This document shows positions 48,647 to 62,149 of a stretch of 64,000 nt of DNA, in pieces. The position numbers were made by a program, and so were the translations under genes. The notes under the pieces were generated by a model. It was not told the DNA's origin. It made no database searches and saw only the letters and a program-made list of their open reading frames with translations. The stretch comes from Rhytidiadelphus loreus (lineage: Eukaryota > Streptophyta > Bryopsida > Hypnales > Hylocomiaceae), in contig OX344763.1 in the NCBI GenBank assembly GCA_947034895.1, positions 40,299,025 through 40,363,024 on the forward strand, given 5' to 3'. Within the stretch, counting starts at the first letter, position 1, and every line of letters begins with the position of its first letter.

Positions 48647-51446
48647 GGCGTCTGAAGACTGGCTACTTCACAACTGAAACTTGAGCGAGACAAGGTATGA
48701 TTCAGAGCAGGCTCTGCGAATAGGATTATAAATAGTTCCTGCAAACATTAATATCAACGGCATTCTAGTTTCAAAGTATTCTGGGAATGCTATCAGAAGC
48801 CAGATCACGAAGATACAAAGTTTGAGTTTGCTGGGGTAGGCATTAGCTATGCAGAGATAATGCATCAAACGTGCACCAGTTTAGCCATCACCATCTGTGG
48901 TCCAGGAGTTTCTCATACTTGATTTATTCACCTAACCCTGAAGCTCAAGTCAACTAGTTGGGTGAATCATAAGTATTTTTGGGTCACGTATGTGATTTTT
49001 TATTGCACAGAAGATTACGTACATTGTCGAAAAGGTTATTGTGCATTATTTCACTCAGCTGAATTAGGTTGTAAATATTATGTAAGAGCCTCGGTATTTA
49101 CTTGTTGAAAGGTCTCTCCGCAAGAGACCGTGACTGTATTGTGTTGTTGAATATTTGTCATTGTTTATCAGTATTTTCGCAGAATCAGATTGCTAAGACT
49201 ATTTGAATTACAAAAGAGTAGCACGTTGGTAGTATTTTTTATGGACTAGGAGGCTCAAGCAAGTTATTGGACATAACTGGTTGTCGTGCCAGCAATTGTG
49301 AATGTCTAGAGCTCATGGTTGATTGGACAAACATTCTTGAATGGGAACTGTACCCTTTCTATAGTAGGAGCACTGTAACATGGATATATTTCTGTTGCAA
49401 TAGCATGATTTGGGGAAAGTCTTTCATTCAAGAATTTTGTAGTGAGGGCTTGAAGTGATGATGAGATGAGTTCATCTGTGCTAATTTGGTCGATAGTGAG
49501 TGACGTTGTCACTTGTATTTCTTCCATTTCTTCCAGCTTTCCTTGGATGACAAGGCTTCCCTTGACAACTGTTTTTATTTCCTTTATTCAAGAGATTGCA
49601 TAGCTTATCTCAAGTTAGGACCACAATGTGTGGAATCCAAAGGGTCCTTTGGTAGACAATTCAAGAATGTTATGTAAGTGGTTATTAGTTAAAGGATTTA
49701 CAATAAGTGGACTATATATGTAACCTAACCCTCTCTAATTTCGCCAACCAAAATGAAACATCTTTGACAAGCATGTGGGAGAATTGGTTATTTTGAAGTT
49801 AAGACTGCAATTGATTGTGGAATATAAATGAAGATTTTCTGTTTTGTCACCTTACAAACTATACAATTGCCAAGGTTTATCTGAGTTTGTGAATTCAATT
49901 TGAAATGTGTGATTTGAAGCTTTAAGATCTCATTTCAAGGTGATCTCATTTCAAGATATTGGCTATCTTTGGGTATGAATTTTGGATCTTTTGGATGTAT
50001 AACATAAAAGTTATGGCTAAAATCATACCTTTCTAAAAGCCTCAAATGGAATGAGGACAAGATGTCCTTGTGATCACCCTAAAATGATATCATTGTAAAT
50101 AGAATGATTCTTGATTGCTTATAAAAGGATGTCACATTCTTAAAATTCTTCCCATCTTGGATTGTCAAAGTGTACAATTTCCATTATGCAAGAAAAACAT
50201 ATTTTTTAAACATGATTTTCAAAGTATGGAGTAATATTTTTGACACAAGATTCTTAGGCTTAACTCCTAAAGGACCAATATGCGTTTTTTGACAACATAG
50301 AAATTTTGGGTAGGTACTTGTGATTGGAGATTTTGATATTTTAGGCTGAAATTTTAATAGAAGTTGGAGATGAGGAATATCTTTTATATGCACTAAATTT
50401 CATCACATTTGAAAATATGAATAAAAAGTTATGGCCTAATATGTTACATTTTTTTTGTAAATGGGCAGTATAGTTAGATTAGAAAAAATCACTTTTTTCA
50501 AAAACAAAAATTTGAAATTGGTTTTCTAGAGTTATATGTATATGGAAAGCTTTTATTCATTCCATTTTCATCAATGAGTCAAAAATTATAAGGAATTTTA
50601 GTTTGTGGGTAGTTATGGATTCTCTACTCTAAAATTAACTTTGAAGTCCTTTATTTTACTCAATTTTCAATATTTTTTGAAAAAAATAAAATCATAGGAT
50701 GTAGATTATTCGTTACAACATTTCAACCATTGGGATTGGCATTTTTCAATTCCATAACTAAATTCTTAACAATTTTGTATTTTGAATCATTCTCTACTTC
50801 TTTCTATTTACTATTTTTTCCTATATGTTGTACAATTCCAAATGATCTAAAAATTTTCAAGCAAGTAGCCAACTTGCCTTGAAGAATGAATCTAAAGAAG
50901 CACCACTATTTTGGGCATTTTTTCGTACAAATGTAAGCTTGTGAAGTGTAGCTGCCTAGTTTTTTGCAGGGGCAAAAAAAAGATTTTTGTGAATTTGAAA
51001 GCTCATATCTTCCAATCCACGTGGTGAATATTTCTAAAAATTTTCCCACATGTTCTCAAGTTATCATACTAAAAGATCCTACGGTTACATGTGTTAAAAA
51101 ATGTTATTGTTTTTCCAAAATTTGATACTTGTACTAGAAATGGCAATTTTGGAGTGTTTTCGGTGAAAACATAGTTATGGTCCTTTAGGGGTTAAAGTCA
51201 TGTACAACCAATGATTTCATATATAGCATTGATATATAACTCAATGATGTCTATATAGCATTGATAAAGTTGCTCACACAAATAGATGAAAAACATCGAT
51301 TCTTCAATATGCAAAAAGACAGGTTAACCATCCAAAGGACTAAAAGTGTCCTTTGCATCCTTGCAAGGTTGAAAACCACTGGGGATGCTCTTACGAAATC
51401 AAACTCGGGACAAAGAAACAAGTGAAAGGTGAGCAGACCATTCTGA
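48647..51446. other. AT-rich spacer between the PILS and PPR genes
   Basis: PILS 3' flank, then AT-rich DNA with no gene. Two blocks, GGCTTAACTCCTAAAGGACC near 50258 and its near inverse GGTCCTTTAGGGGTTAAAG near 51179, are about 920 bases apart and might mark an old transposon. Confidence 0.5.
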
Positions 51447-52547
51447 TTGGAAATTGGAACAAACTGCTATGGATTCCACGTGAAACCGTCGTCGTCGTTG
51501 TCGTCGTCCCTTGGAGCTCCATTGTCAGCAGGGCGCCTTCGTAAGATTCTCGCCTCCCCGATTGCAACAGCAGCCATAGCTGTCTGTCTCACATGGCGCT
51601 TCGGAGCCTTGAGTTCTCCCCTTAACAAGGTTCTCTTTCTCTAACATTTTGCTGAAAACCTCTGGAATCTTCATACTCGATATAGAAGGGAAGTTCAGGT
51701 TTTATGGAAATTCCAGGTTGAGCTTGGGGTGCATTCAATTTGGGGGAGGGATCGTGAATCATTTCTGGTCCGATTGCTCATGAGAAGCTTACATTTCTGA
51801 TTTCTCGGCTCCTAAGTGCCTCCATAGGTACTCAGGCTTGCGGAGAGAAATTTAGGGTTTAAGACTGCAATGGGAATGCGAGGATTTAAATTTTTTGCTG
51901 CTGAATTGTGTTTGGACAATTTTTTCTTTGAAGATCAATGTGGTCGTACTGATGCTGCTTAGTAGTGCAGATTATTCAGTTTTAAATTCGAGGTGTTTGT
52001 AGGTCGTTTTGGGGAATTTGAGTGTTGTGCAGCTTTAGAAATTATTTTACGCTCCTCAGCCTCATCGATGCGTTTTTATATTCTCAGTCTCCCGCATTCT
52101 CCTGTTTTGATGTCATTATTTGAGTATCATGAGGGACATTAGATCGCATTGGTTATCCTCTCTTTGCGTTAGGGTTTAAGGACTAGGGTTTAACATCAAC
52201 AAACTAAGGTAACTACGCCGATTATGGTCCGAATAGGCATCTGAGCATGGTTTCTATTTTAAGACCAAACTAATTTTGTTGGATTAATTTTGTGTCTCAA
52301 TTTACAGGTCTCAACTTGGAATTGGATCATGAAGTTGGAAAGCGCTGAAAATACGTGGCTTTGGGATGGAGTCCACGTAATGCTGAGCCAAAGCCTGGAA
52401 AGGGCGAATGGCTAAGATTTTCCGAGCTACCATGATTCAGAGTCCAGCTGAGAATCTGTACCTTTGTTGCAGGTGAGGGGTTGGGGGTTGCAGGCATGAT
52501 CTGCCTATGAGTTAATAGAAATCGGCTATACATTCTAGCCAACAATT
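51447..52547 (+). other. Probable 5' leader exons and introns of the PPR gene
   Basis: A possible exon at 51447-51629 opens MEIGTNCYGFHVKPSSSLSS and ends at a splice-like AAG/GTTCTC. Another possible leader exon begins after TTACAG at 52308 and ends at GTTGCAG/GTGAGG near 52470. Joined, their frame closes (stop near 52412), so I treat them as untranslated. An upstream start is possible. Confidence 0.35.
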
Positions 52548-55500
52548 ATGTATAAATCACTGCGGTTTGTGGCTTTTCGGCGGAGTCTCTCTGCAAAGGA
52601 AAGTGCGGTGTCGTCTCAGCTTCTTGTAGTGAGAGCGGAGGATGCTTACAAATCTCGGAAGTTGACTACGGTGGGACAAGAGCTTTCCGGAAATGGCTTC
52701 GGTGAGTTGTTGATTATCGTTCTCCTTTGACTTGCTGACAAACCCGGTTTAACGTGAATTTTTCCATCCTCGTTCTCCTGCAATTCGTGAAGGCTGCTTC
52801 ACATTCAGGCATTATCGTTTGTAGATGTCCAAAAGTTAGTCCGTGTCTCCCTGTGTTTGAACTTCCTTCTAGGCATTCGTAATTTATACAATCGTTTGAT
52901 AAGAAAGGTGTCTGTTTTTTTGTAGGATTGGCTGAACCAGGCTTTCAACAAAGAATAGATAATTTAACCCGGAGAGTTTCTCGAGATATTAAGTTGGGGA
53001 GAGATGACGTAGCCACGAGACTGCTACCCCAATTGGGGTCACAAGACAGGCCTGCCACAGTGGTCTATTGCAATTATCTACTCAACAGTTGCGCCCGTGC
53101 TAGAAATCTTAATGTGAGTATGATCTACTAACAATTGCTAGTATAGCTTGATGCAATTATCTGAGAAGAAGCAAACTAAATTCCTGGGGATGAATATTTT
53201 GGGGGGTATTTCTCTTATCATGGATTTACTGCTTACATAATGCTAGATAGCACGATGGCTGTGTTCAGAAGCGTCCTATCCTCAACGGTCAAATGATGAT
53301 CAAAAGCCTATAACACCTCCACTCGTACAATTCTTTTGGTCGCGCTGTTTGTATGGAATCTCTTTTGAGGTATTGATGATGGCGCAGATGGCGAAGGAGG
53401 TCTACAGATTTATGGAAAGAAATGGACTGAGAATGAACGAGATTTCGTATGGCTGTTTCCTTCGCACTCTCTGCCGTACAAGACAACTGGATGAAGTAAG
53501 TTAAGAAGTTGACTTCTTGCATATCTGGAAGCAAGTGTGAATATCTCTCTTGCATCAAGCGTTTAGATCCAAGCCTAGCGCGCAATAGCAGTTCGTATCG
53601 AGAATGGATGGTCAGATGCAATTTAAATTGTTCGACACTAAAATGTTTTTTTACAAGTCGCTCTGCAGGCCTTGGAATTGTTGGATGTGCTGTCTAGGAG
53701 CAAAGGAGTTAAGGCCAACCTAGTCATGTACAATACCGTTCTCAATGGCTGCAGTCTATCCAAAAGCAAAGTTCATGCAGATAAATGTTTGACTGTAATG
53801 GAGAGACAAGGGGTAGCTAGAGATGAGATGTCCTATGTTGAACTAATAAAGGTATAGCCATCCCACCTGATGGAATCTTGTTCCTTTTTCAACTTACATG
53901 TATTAGGTGTGCGGAATTCAACGTTGTGTTGCTTTTCAGAAATTTTGGTGTCGATTACTTCGTTCATGTATAAACCTTGATATTCAGGTTTGAGTTTATT
54001 GTTCTGATTTTGGTGTGGGTGTTTCAGCTCTCAGGTCTATTGCAGGACGCGTCTGCTGTGAAAGCCTGGTGGGAGGAACTCGTTAAGAATGGGTCGCCTA
54101 GTCCATCATCTCGCTGCACTACTATCGTTGCTCTGTGTCGATCAAGGGCCCTTCCAGACGCTCTTACAGCACTAACAGAGATGTCCAACATTTTGTCTGC
54201 AAATAACGCATTTCATCATTTACCTGGAAAGAAAAGCCGGCCTCCTAGATCTGAAACAGAAACCGATTTGAGGGAGTTGTCTTCATCGCAGTCTGAGCGA
54301 AGTTCAGGTGAACCACACACTTGTAATGCCTTATCAGGTTTTGTTCGCTTGCAAAGGGTAGAGAGTGTTCTAGCTTTCTAGTATTTCTATTTCCTTATTT
54401 GTTTTTGTGGTGAGAAGGAAGCCTGCATTTACCCGCTCACTGCAGAATTAATTTCGCTGTGCTGTTCTGGCGTTCTTAATTCATCCTCCTTCTGTTTCTT
54501 ACATCTGTATTTTACTTGAGAAATAGGTCCAGCTGAGAGTCTACCTTTGACGGGATTTCACCATTGGGAGGTACGGAAGGAACTTCAGGATGCCTTTAAC
54601 GCTCTTATAAACGCTGCGGGTCAGGCCGGTCAGCACAAATTAGCAGAGTCTCTATTCTCAGAGGTAATCAATAGGCTGCCTTGGTGATGTTCTTTGTTCT
54701 TTGAGTTTTATTCTTTGTTTGTTTACCTGCGGTATGCCAAGTAGAGATGGTTCATTAAAGCAGGTATGTCTTTGCAGATGAGGAATTTGGGACTGAGACT
54801 TAGTATATACACTTTCAACTCGTTATTGAGGGCTGTTGTAGAAGGACGAGGCATCTCACATGCTCTTCGAGTGGTAAGCTGCTGTCGTCTTCATTTTCGT
54901 TTATCTGCTTTACATTCACTGATAGAGCAGTTTTTGTTTATTTTTGCTATTCAATATTCTTTCTGAATTACGCTCAGCTTCATGAATATGAATATATGTA
55001 TTGAGTGTCGTTCTTGTCCTTTGGTTCTTGTTCCCAGTTGTTCCTTATTCCAACTTCTGACTTCTATTGTATCTATTATGAGATGCGATGCTCTTCTCAA
55101 ACATCTGATCATGCAAAGAAATCTCTGATGTGTTTGTTGCTTATACTCTCATTCATATTATAAAATTAGCACCTGATAGGCAACAAAGAGGGAGTTGGAT
55201 GGAAAGGTTGAGAACATGGCGGAATAAGGAGGCGCCAGCTGGTGATCTGAGTGAGAGTTGACGTATATCGTGGACTGGCATGTTTTTGGTCTTGCAGGTG
55301 AGGAGTATGGAGGCAGTTGGAGTGCGCCCGGATATGTACACATATACTACTCTATTGGATGGCTACTGCCGTGATGGTCAGTTAGATAAGGCTGAAGCGT
55401 TACTAGCTAAAATGGAGGATAGTAGACCAAATCAAAAACCTTCTATTTACACGTACAATATCTTCATCAAGGCTTGTGCTTCTAAGGTGAACATAATTTC

Positions 55501-57592
55501 TATCTTCCCTGGAAGAATATGAAACTTCTGTGGGTTGTTTCTCATTTCCATTGGCAGATATCGATACCCAACTACTCATCCTCTTGGGTTCTCAATTAGC
55601 TTCCCTGTTTTCAAGAGATATGCTATCTATTCTTATCAACATGATACACTTACCTAATTCTTTTATCGGTTGTAATGTGTAGAGTGATGCAGAGAGAGCA
55701 TTGCGGGTGTTTGCAAGAATGAAAGCATCAGGATCAATTCCTGATAGTCACACCTATTGTGCTCTGCTGGGTGCATGTGGAGCTGTGTCTGGAAGGCCTG
55801 ATTTAGCTGATGCAGAGTCTCGCAAGGAGGTTGCGCAGAGAGTGATGGCTATAGAGAAAGATATGGCACAGTCAGGTGTACATCACACACCTGCATCTGT
55901 TTCTGCATTGGTAAGTTATTGAGGGCTTGAATGTTAATATTACAGTTCATGCATTGAGAAGAGAACATGTGTGCTCAATTTAACTATTGATAAACGTACA
56001 GATCTGCCATCGCATTATATTAAATCAGATTCTCGAGTTTACATGCTGTGCGTATTTTGCAGATGAATTTGCTTGGATCAGAGGGGATGGTGGATCGAGT
56101 GCTTCAGAACCTGCGTGCTTGCCAAGAGATAGATCTTTCTACTAGAGAGAAATTGTTGGATGTAATAGCGTACAACACAGCTATAAACGCATGTGTACAA
56201 GCAAAGAAGGTACTCTGCTATATTTCTGAGAGAGTGAGCCTTCCGTTCGTACCTTAGGTTTTTTAACTTCCATCTTGCACAGGGCTTAATGATAGATTGA
56301 ATCCTCGTCTTATTGACGGCTTACATGGATCATGTAAAATTTTGCAGTTTGACGAAGCCTGGGATATATTCATGGAAATGAGGTCACTGAATGTAAGACC
56401 TGACCTTTTTACGTACAACATTTTGATTAATGCTTGCGCTCATAAGCAAGGTGTGACAAGGGCTCTTGAGCTGATGGATACGATGCGCAAAGACAAGATT
56501 ACCCCTGACCTGGTTACCTACAACTCCCTCGTGAAGGTACGTTCCTTCTCATTGTCAGCTTTGGAGACGTAACACTTGACGTGGCGGTGTGCTTGCAGTA
56601 GATTGGTGTAGATAAGCACGGCTTCAGTGTGCAAGATGCTAAAAGATTTGGGGACTAAACTCTTCTGACGTCAGCTTGTATTCTGTGTTCGACAAAATTG
56701 ACGATTTCGTGATTACGTTGTACTGAGGTGTACAGTTATTAAATATTTCCTTCTCATTGCAGGTCATATGTCACTGTGGAGAATTGGATTCAGGGTTAAG
56801 TATTTTGAGGGAGATGAAAGTGAGAGGTGTACAGCCAGATGTTGCGACTTTTAATACCCTTCTTGCTTCTGCGTCCTATCATGTAAGTAATCTATCCTGA
56901 ATCTCCGCGTGGTTACCGCATGATCATTATGTGTGCATGATTCATAACCTCTTGGAGGTTGTCCCTATTAGAATAGTAGCTTGCAACTTTTTAATCATTT
57001 CTACGGAGTGCAGAATGTGTATCTTGTTTGGGTTTTTGAAATATTTGTTCGTAGTAATTGTTTATATTGCTCTCGTAGGAAACATTAGTTAGTTTTCCTT
57101 GATATTCCTTGTAGGTCAAGATATTGGTTCATGTAACATAATTCTGTTGTTTGATCCTCTAAACAGAAACGAAAGGAGCTTGCGGAGTACCTTGTTGAGG
57201 AGATGAGACTAGCCAATGTTGTGCCAGACACGCACACGTGCTCTCAAGTGGTCTCTCTTTATATGCGCTCTGGCGATTTAACAGAAGCGTCTGAGGCTCT
57301 CACTGTTCTCAGTTCGCGAATGCTTAAGCCTAAGCCGGTGCGGAGCCCCGAGGTAGATGAGGACGATGATGTTGGCAGTAATGACGACAACAGTGATGAA
57401 GACTTGGAAGAGGCATTGTTGTCTCCTGAACCTGATGCTTATCCAGTCTATGTATCAACTTTAGCGGAAGTGATGCAGGGGCCTCAGGGTGCTGCAGAAG
57501 CAGAAAGCTCATCCTGGGCAACGCGATTACGAGAGCAATATATTCTATGGAACCAGGCACAGCCCCAGAAAACTTCCTCACAGGCCAGCTAG
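52548..57592 (+). CDS. Pentatricopeptide repeat (PPR) protein, P class, organellar
   Basis: Thirteen exons, all phase-consistent, 814 residues: 52548-52701, 52926-53113, 53388-53495, 53669-53851, 54028-54307, 54527-54663, 54778-54873, 55298-55486, 55683-55910, 56063-56209, 56348-56536, 56763-56882, 57167-57592. The N-terminus MYKSLRFVAFRRSLS is basic and Ser-rich, like an organellar presequence. At least ten 35-residue PPR motifs are visible, for example VRPDMYTYTTLLDGYCRDGQ, IPDSHTYCALLGACG, VRPDLFTYNILINACAHK, ITPDLVTYNSLVKVICHCG and VQPDVATFNTLLASAS. There is no E, DYW or SMR domain. The C-terminus is acidic (DEDDDVGSNDDNSDED) and ends in KTSSQAS. P-class PPR proteins bind organellar RNA and stabilise or process transcripts. 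Having many introns is unusual against angiosperm PPR genes but common for old PPR genes in seed-free plants. The target RNA is unknown. Confidence 0.9.
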
Positions 57593-59282
57593 TGATCATT
57601 AACCAGTACACATTACAATGAGTGAGGCTGCTTCGTCATGAAGCTGCATGTAGATGCCTTGGTGGAAAGAGGTGCAATTTGTTAACGTATTTTGCGTTGT
57701 CCCCAAGACTAATAGATTCTTTTACTATTTGAGACAACGTGCAACTCTTTGTCTCTGTACCTGTGGAATAACCAGCAAGTTAAATATCTTACATACGGTA
57801 TTTAATGAAGAAGAAAATCAATGTAAGCTCACCCCTATTAATCCTTGATTGCTCCAAAGTGCATTTTCTAGAAGATGGCAAGATAAATAGTCTCTTAGTG
57901 ATGCGTTTTTTTCCATCCAAATATTCATAGTGGTGCTATGAATAAATAGTGGTGCTAGTTGATTAGTCATAGTAGACTTACTATCCTTCATTAGACCTTG
58001 CAATTCTTATTCTAGATTATATTTGAATTTTGATTCAACTTGTTATTTTTTTGGAATGACAACAAGGCACAGTAGCATGCTCTCTAATCACATTGGGTTG
58101 GCTTCCCTTGTTATTGAGCTTAATACACTAGTCCAAGATAATTGATTTTACTATGTGTTAAAAAATTGAAAATTTTCTCCCCCTGAAAATGCTGCTCAAA
58201 TTTTTAAAATAAAATAAAAATGGTTGCACAGGTCATTATGGGTTATGAAGAGAGAGCAGAGCTTAAAGTAAATTAGAGTCAATGTCATGGGGACAGAAAT
58301 TGGCACAAGGTAGAAGGCTCAAGAACAGTTCGGGCATTTAGAACCGCCCACCCAATAAATGTACACAGTTTGTACATGCTGTTTTCTCATAGCCTTTACT
58401 GATGTACCAACAGTGTACATTTCAGGGGTGGGCGGTTTTGGAGCCCTAGGGTAGTTCAACTTCAAAATTTCATAACAAATTCAAAAATGATCCAAAAAAT
58501 ACGAAACAACTTGGGTTAGATGCCAAATCCTCTTGTCTTTGAAGGAAAGTTCACTGATAAATATTTTGAGAAGTTTCACCTGCCTGAAATTCAGTTCCAG
58601 GGCTTAGATGGTTGGTTTCTGGACCTTCTACCTTACCAAGCTGAAAGTCACTCATTTGGAGTGGTCCATCTGATAAGTGATTTGATTACATCTCTACAGT
58701 TTTGTGTTCGGTTTGTACTCCAAAATTATTCATGCAAAAATTGTTAAAAGGTCATTTAAAAACATCTCAACTTACAGTTCTCAAAACAATTTCCCCACAA
58801 GAGGCTGAACAAGTACCAAAGCTCAGAATTAATTTATATACACATTTTGTGAAAATGCATCTCTATTTTGATATGTTGCTCTCTGATCAGCTCTTCTGTG
58901 TGTATAAACAATGCCTAATTCGAGCTTTGGAAGATGAGAAAGAAATGTACACTTCCGAAGCGAATTTTTCTGCTTGGCTATGAAATGCCTGGCATGACAA
59001 AAAAAACTCTAGAAAATACAACGTCCCACAAAATGGGAAAATATTGACTATTTCTCCACCAAAAATTCTTGGATCTGAAAACCAATGTGGTGTGCTTCTT
59101 CTTGCAAACTCAACAGCAGCCTGTCTCCCGTTTTCAAATTTGTGACAGGAAGCGCATTTGAAGCCTTGTCCTCTGGAAAGATGCAGAACATATGTAAGTT
59201 TTTTGCAGTTCACGTATTTTGAGAGACAATAACATTTATATAATTCATTCTAATCCCCGTTATATTGACAACGAATAATCTC
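57593..59282. other. Intergenic DNA between the PPR and DHQS-like genes
   Basis: No supported gene. It holds the hairpin element at 58342-58436, and the stretch 58440-58600 resembles the interior of MITE-like element 2. It includes the 3' flanks of two convergent genes. Confidence 0.5.
58342..58436. repeat. Hairpin MITE, ~95 bp
   Basis: The arms AACCGCCCACCC..AAATGTACAC and GTGTACATTT..GGTGGGCGGTT are inverse copies with a 48-base loop. The AACCGCC tip resembles part of MITE-like element 2 (CATAAACCGCC). Confidence 0.65.
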
Positions 59283-61574
59283 CTAAAAAGACTCACCTCC
59301 AGGTGCAACGAGGCAGACCGTTTCAGTATTTTGTAGCAAGACGCTGTGTCTTTGGCCGTCCACTTCCACCTCCACAAGCAACAAAGGCCTCGATTCTATT
59401 TTCACTCGTCCAACCAAAACAGACCGAGTGTGTCCATTTGCGTCCACCACCATTACTTGACTGCCAGTATGAAGCTCAGAAAGGTATGACGTGCGGCCAC
59501 CCGCCATCCCAACGTACGCGTGAACCGGCCCCTGTTGCACAGGAAATAAAAACATGCTCATAACTAAAATATGTGAAGACGTCTTGAAATGGGTCTCAAT
59601 GCTGGTGACAGAAGCATCTGAAACTGTAATTTAGATTAGCTTCATCAACATTAGTAAAACGTTAACTTACAGCGTTCACTCGGAAAGGTCGTGACGCCAC
59701 ATGGTCGCTTTCTAAGCACTCGGAGTGTACCAAGAAGAGAGCTCTCGCAAAAGATCCAACCTATGTGGCACAGATTATAGTTTAGTACACATTGGTGCAG
59801 GCGAGTTACACTCGAACTCAGCCTACCTTACTACTAAGAATCATTTCCAGCTTTGATCAATAATTTAATTAAACAAGCAAGCGTTTCTAAGCAGATTGCG
59901 CGATTCAACAAGAGCGACTTACCAGGAGCCCCTCTCCAGGATTCAATAGATTGCATAGATCAACACACACACGATCTCCCATACCAACAGACTCCACTTG
60001 AGTGACTGTCGCCTCCACCAGTGAAATTCCCATTTTGGGATCTTTGTGGTCTTTCAAATATGTCTGCGACGATTACGCCATTGAAGTCAATAACCAGTGA
60101 AAGGGGAGAAAGAAAGAAAGAAAGGTCAGATTAGAACCAACAAAAAAAAATTCAGCAAAGTCGGTCAAAGTTGCATCTTAAGAAGTCGGTTGCATGGGAA
60201 AATTCGGCTGCTGGTACCTTAAGAGCAAACACTTCAGAAATATCATCAGTGTGCAAAACGATTCCATCAGTGCCCTTCTGAAACGCTTCAAGATAAACCC
60301 GGGCATCGCTTGCTGTGCTTGCTGTGGCAAAAAGAGCCGTGCTGCTCTCTTGAAAAGCTGCCACCATTGTCTCAACTGGAATGATCTACACACCTCAGCA
60401 CGAACTATCAGTCTCATATCCACTAAAAACTTCGATCGTAAAATTTCTCCATGAACAGCAATAATCTATCCATACTCTAGAATAAAGTTCGCAATGTTTA
60501 ACAGCAGGGTTCAGTAAGCAGGCGTGATCAGATCTACCTGCAAATCAGATGCGCTCATAACCACGACCTCAGCTTTGCCCATCAATGAAGGAAGGGAGTC
60601 GACCTCCTTGCTAGAAGAAGCTTCACCTAGAACGGCCACTGGCTTGTTGTCCGAGTTCAAGAATTGACTGCCCTCCAAGCACAGTGGATTGATTTTCGCA
60701 AGAGCTGTCATACGAAATCGTTTAACGAAATTGACGTTAATACACTGCAATCAAGATTAATGCGACTGTAGCATCGAGGGTTGGTTTATGTTCTCGAACG
60801 GCTGGTAGAATTATCATGCTGTTACATACACGTTTTAATAGAAAGAGAAGACTAAGGCAGAAAACACCTACATGTCCATTCATGGGCGAGGTACATTGTC
60901 TCAGGTGTGAAGATAAAAGTTGACCAGCCGCCTTCAACAGAGGCTGTCATCACATCCTTGCTCTTGGTCCACACCCACACTGTCTTTGCCGCTGAAGTTG
61001 CTTGCCGCGGTGCAAACAATCCACTTCCTGTAGACCACCCACTTCCTGTTGATCGAGCACTCCCATGAGACTGGACGCTTCCATTGCTTGAGGACGTTCG
61101 CGACAGCGGAGCGCCTAAATTGCTTGAGGGCGTTCTAGACGATGTGTTGTTTCTGCTCGAGCGTACCACAATTCCTGCAAGCACCAAAAAGGATGATAAC
61201 GTCAGAGATGCCAATTCTAATAACCGAATTCCATTATGGAACAAAAGTAAGAGCACCATGGAATCACGACCTCATCAGCATAACTTCATGAGACACGAAT
61301 AGTCGTAACAATAGGCAAGGCAATACTGAAGCTTCTCTAAATTGGCCTTTCCTTCGTGAACGTATTCGACATACAAGCCAGAAGCTGGTAAAGTATGCGA
61401 AATACATTCAAGTGCGCGCTGAGTGTATGTCAGTGGAGCATTGCGTTTCCAAATAAAAATAAAATAAAATCTTAAAAGCGAACCTTTGAACTGCCTCGAC
61501 AGATTCGGATCAAGAAACGCATGGAAAGAAAGAAAAGTTGCATGTTTTGAAGGAATCAGGAATCTAGAGTTCAT
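59283..61574 (-). CDS. 3-dehydroquinate synthase II-like protein (archaeal AroB' type), plastid-targeted
   Basis: Seven exons: 61574-61484, 61174-60872, 60704-60538, 60385-60218, 60063-59923, 59760-59671, 59531-59283, giving 402 residues with all phases consistent. The first exon and the Ser/Thr/Arg-rich start of the second ([39 protein letters not shown]) look like a transit peptide. The catalytic-type domain begins at [20 protein letters not shown] and ends [20 protein letters not shown], both strong signatures of the class II family (PF01959). In archaea that family makes 3-dehydroquinate from an aminated heptulosonate instead of DAHP. Plants already have the classical synthase for the shikimate pathway, so the role of this protein is open. 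No defect is seen. The start depends on the first exon. In-frame splicing from the upstream gene is also possible. Confidence 0.85.
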
Positions 61575-62149
61575 CCTGCACCTCTAAAGTCCACGATTCC
61601 GAGGGCCTATCCCGCCATCTCGAACGCCTGCATGGCTCTCAGTCGGCTCAAATCCGCTTCAATCCAAAACAAGGATTGATGGTCAGCCCTAAGAATGACG
61701 GCCTCACTAGAAGAATACCGGTATCAAACCAAACCCAAAACCGCGTGAGAACTATCCCTCTAAAAATTGACGTGGGAGAATGTTCGGGTTAAGCCTGAAG
61801 CTATTGAGCAACGTTTGAAGATCGGAAATTGTGATGAGAACAACCCACTGACAACTTCGAATCTAAGTATGTTTAAGAAGGACTCGGTTAAAGAAAAATG
61901 GGAAATCCTAGCTCTCGGCAATTCAGTAACAATTTGAACGGTTTTTAAGGATTTGCAATGCCAGTGTGTGTACATACAACTTAAGAAAAGAGTATTCAAA
62001 ACCAGAATCGAAAATTTAAACGCAGTGTCAGGCAATCAGGAACGCAACTGAAACGAGAGTATTCCGGTTCCCAGTTATAAAGGAGAGATAGGTTAAAGAC
62101 GGAGAGCAGAAACCAGAAAAACAGAGCATGACTAGCTGAGTCATCTTTG

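Noticed and set aside
51447..51644. Alternative N-terminal coding exon of the PPR gene
   Set aside because: Its frame closes in the next candidate exon, so it is kept only as possible leader sequence.
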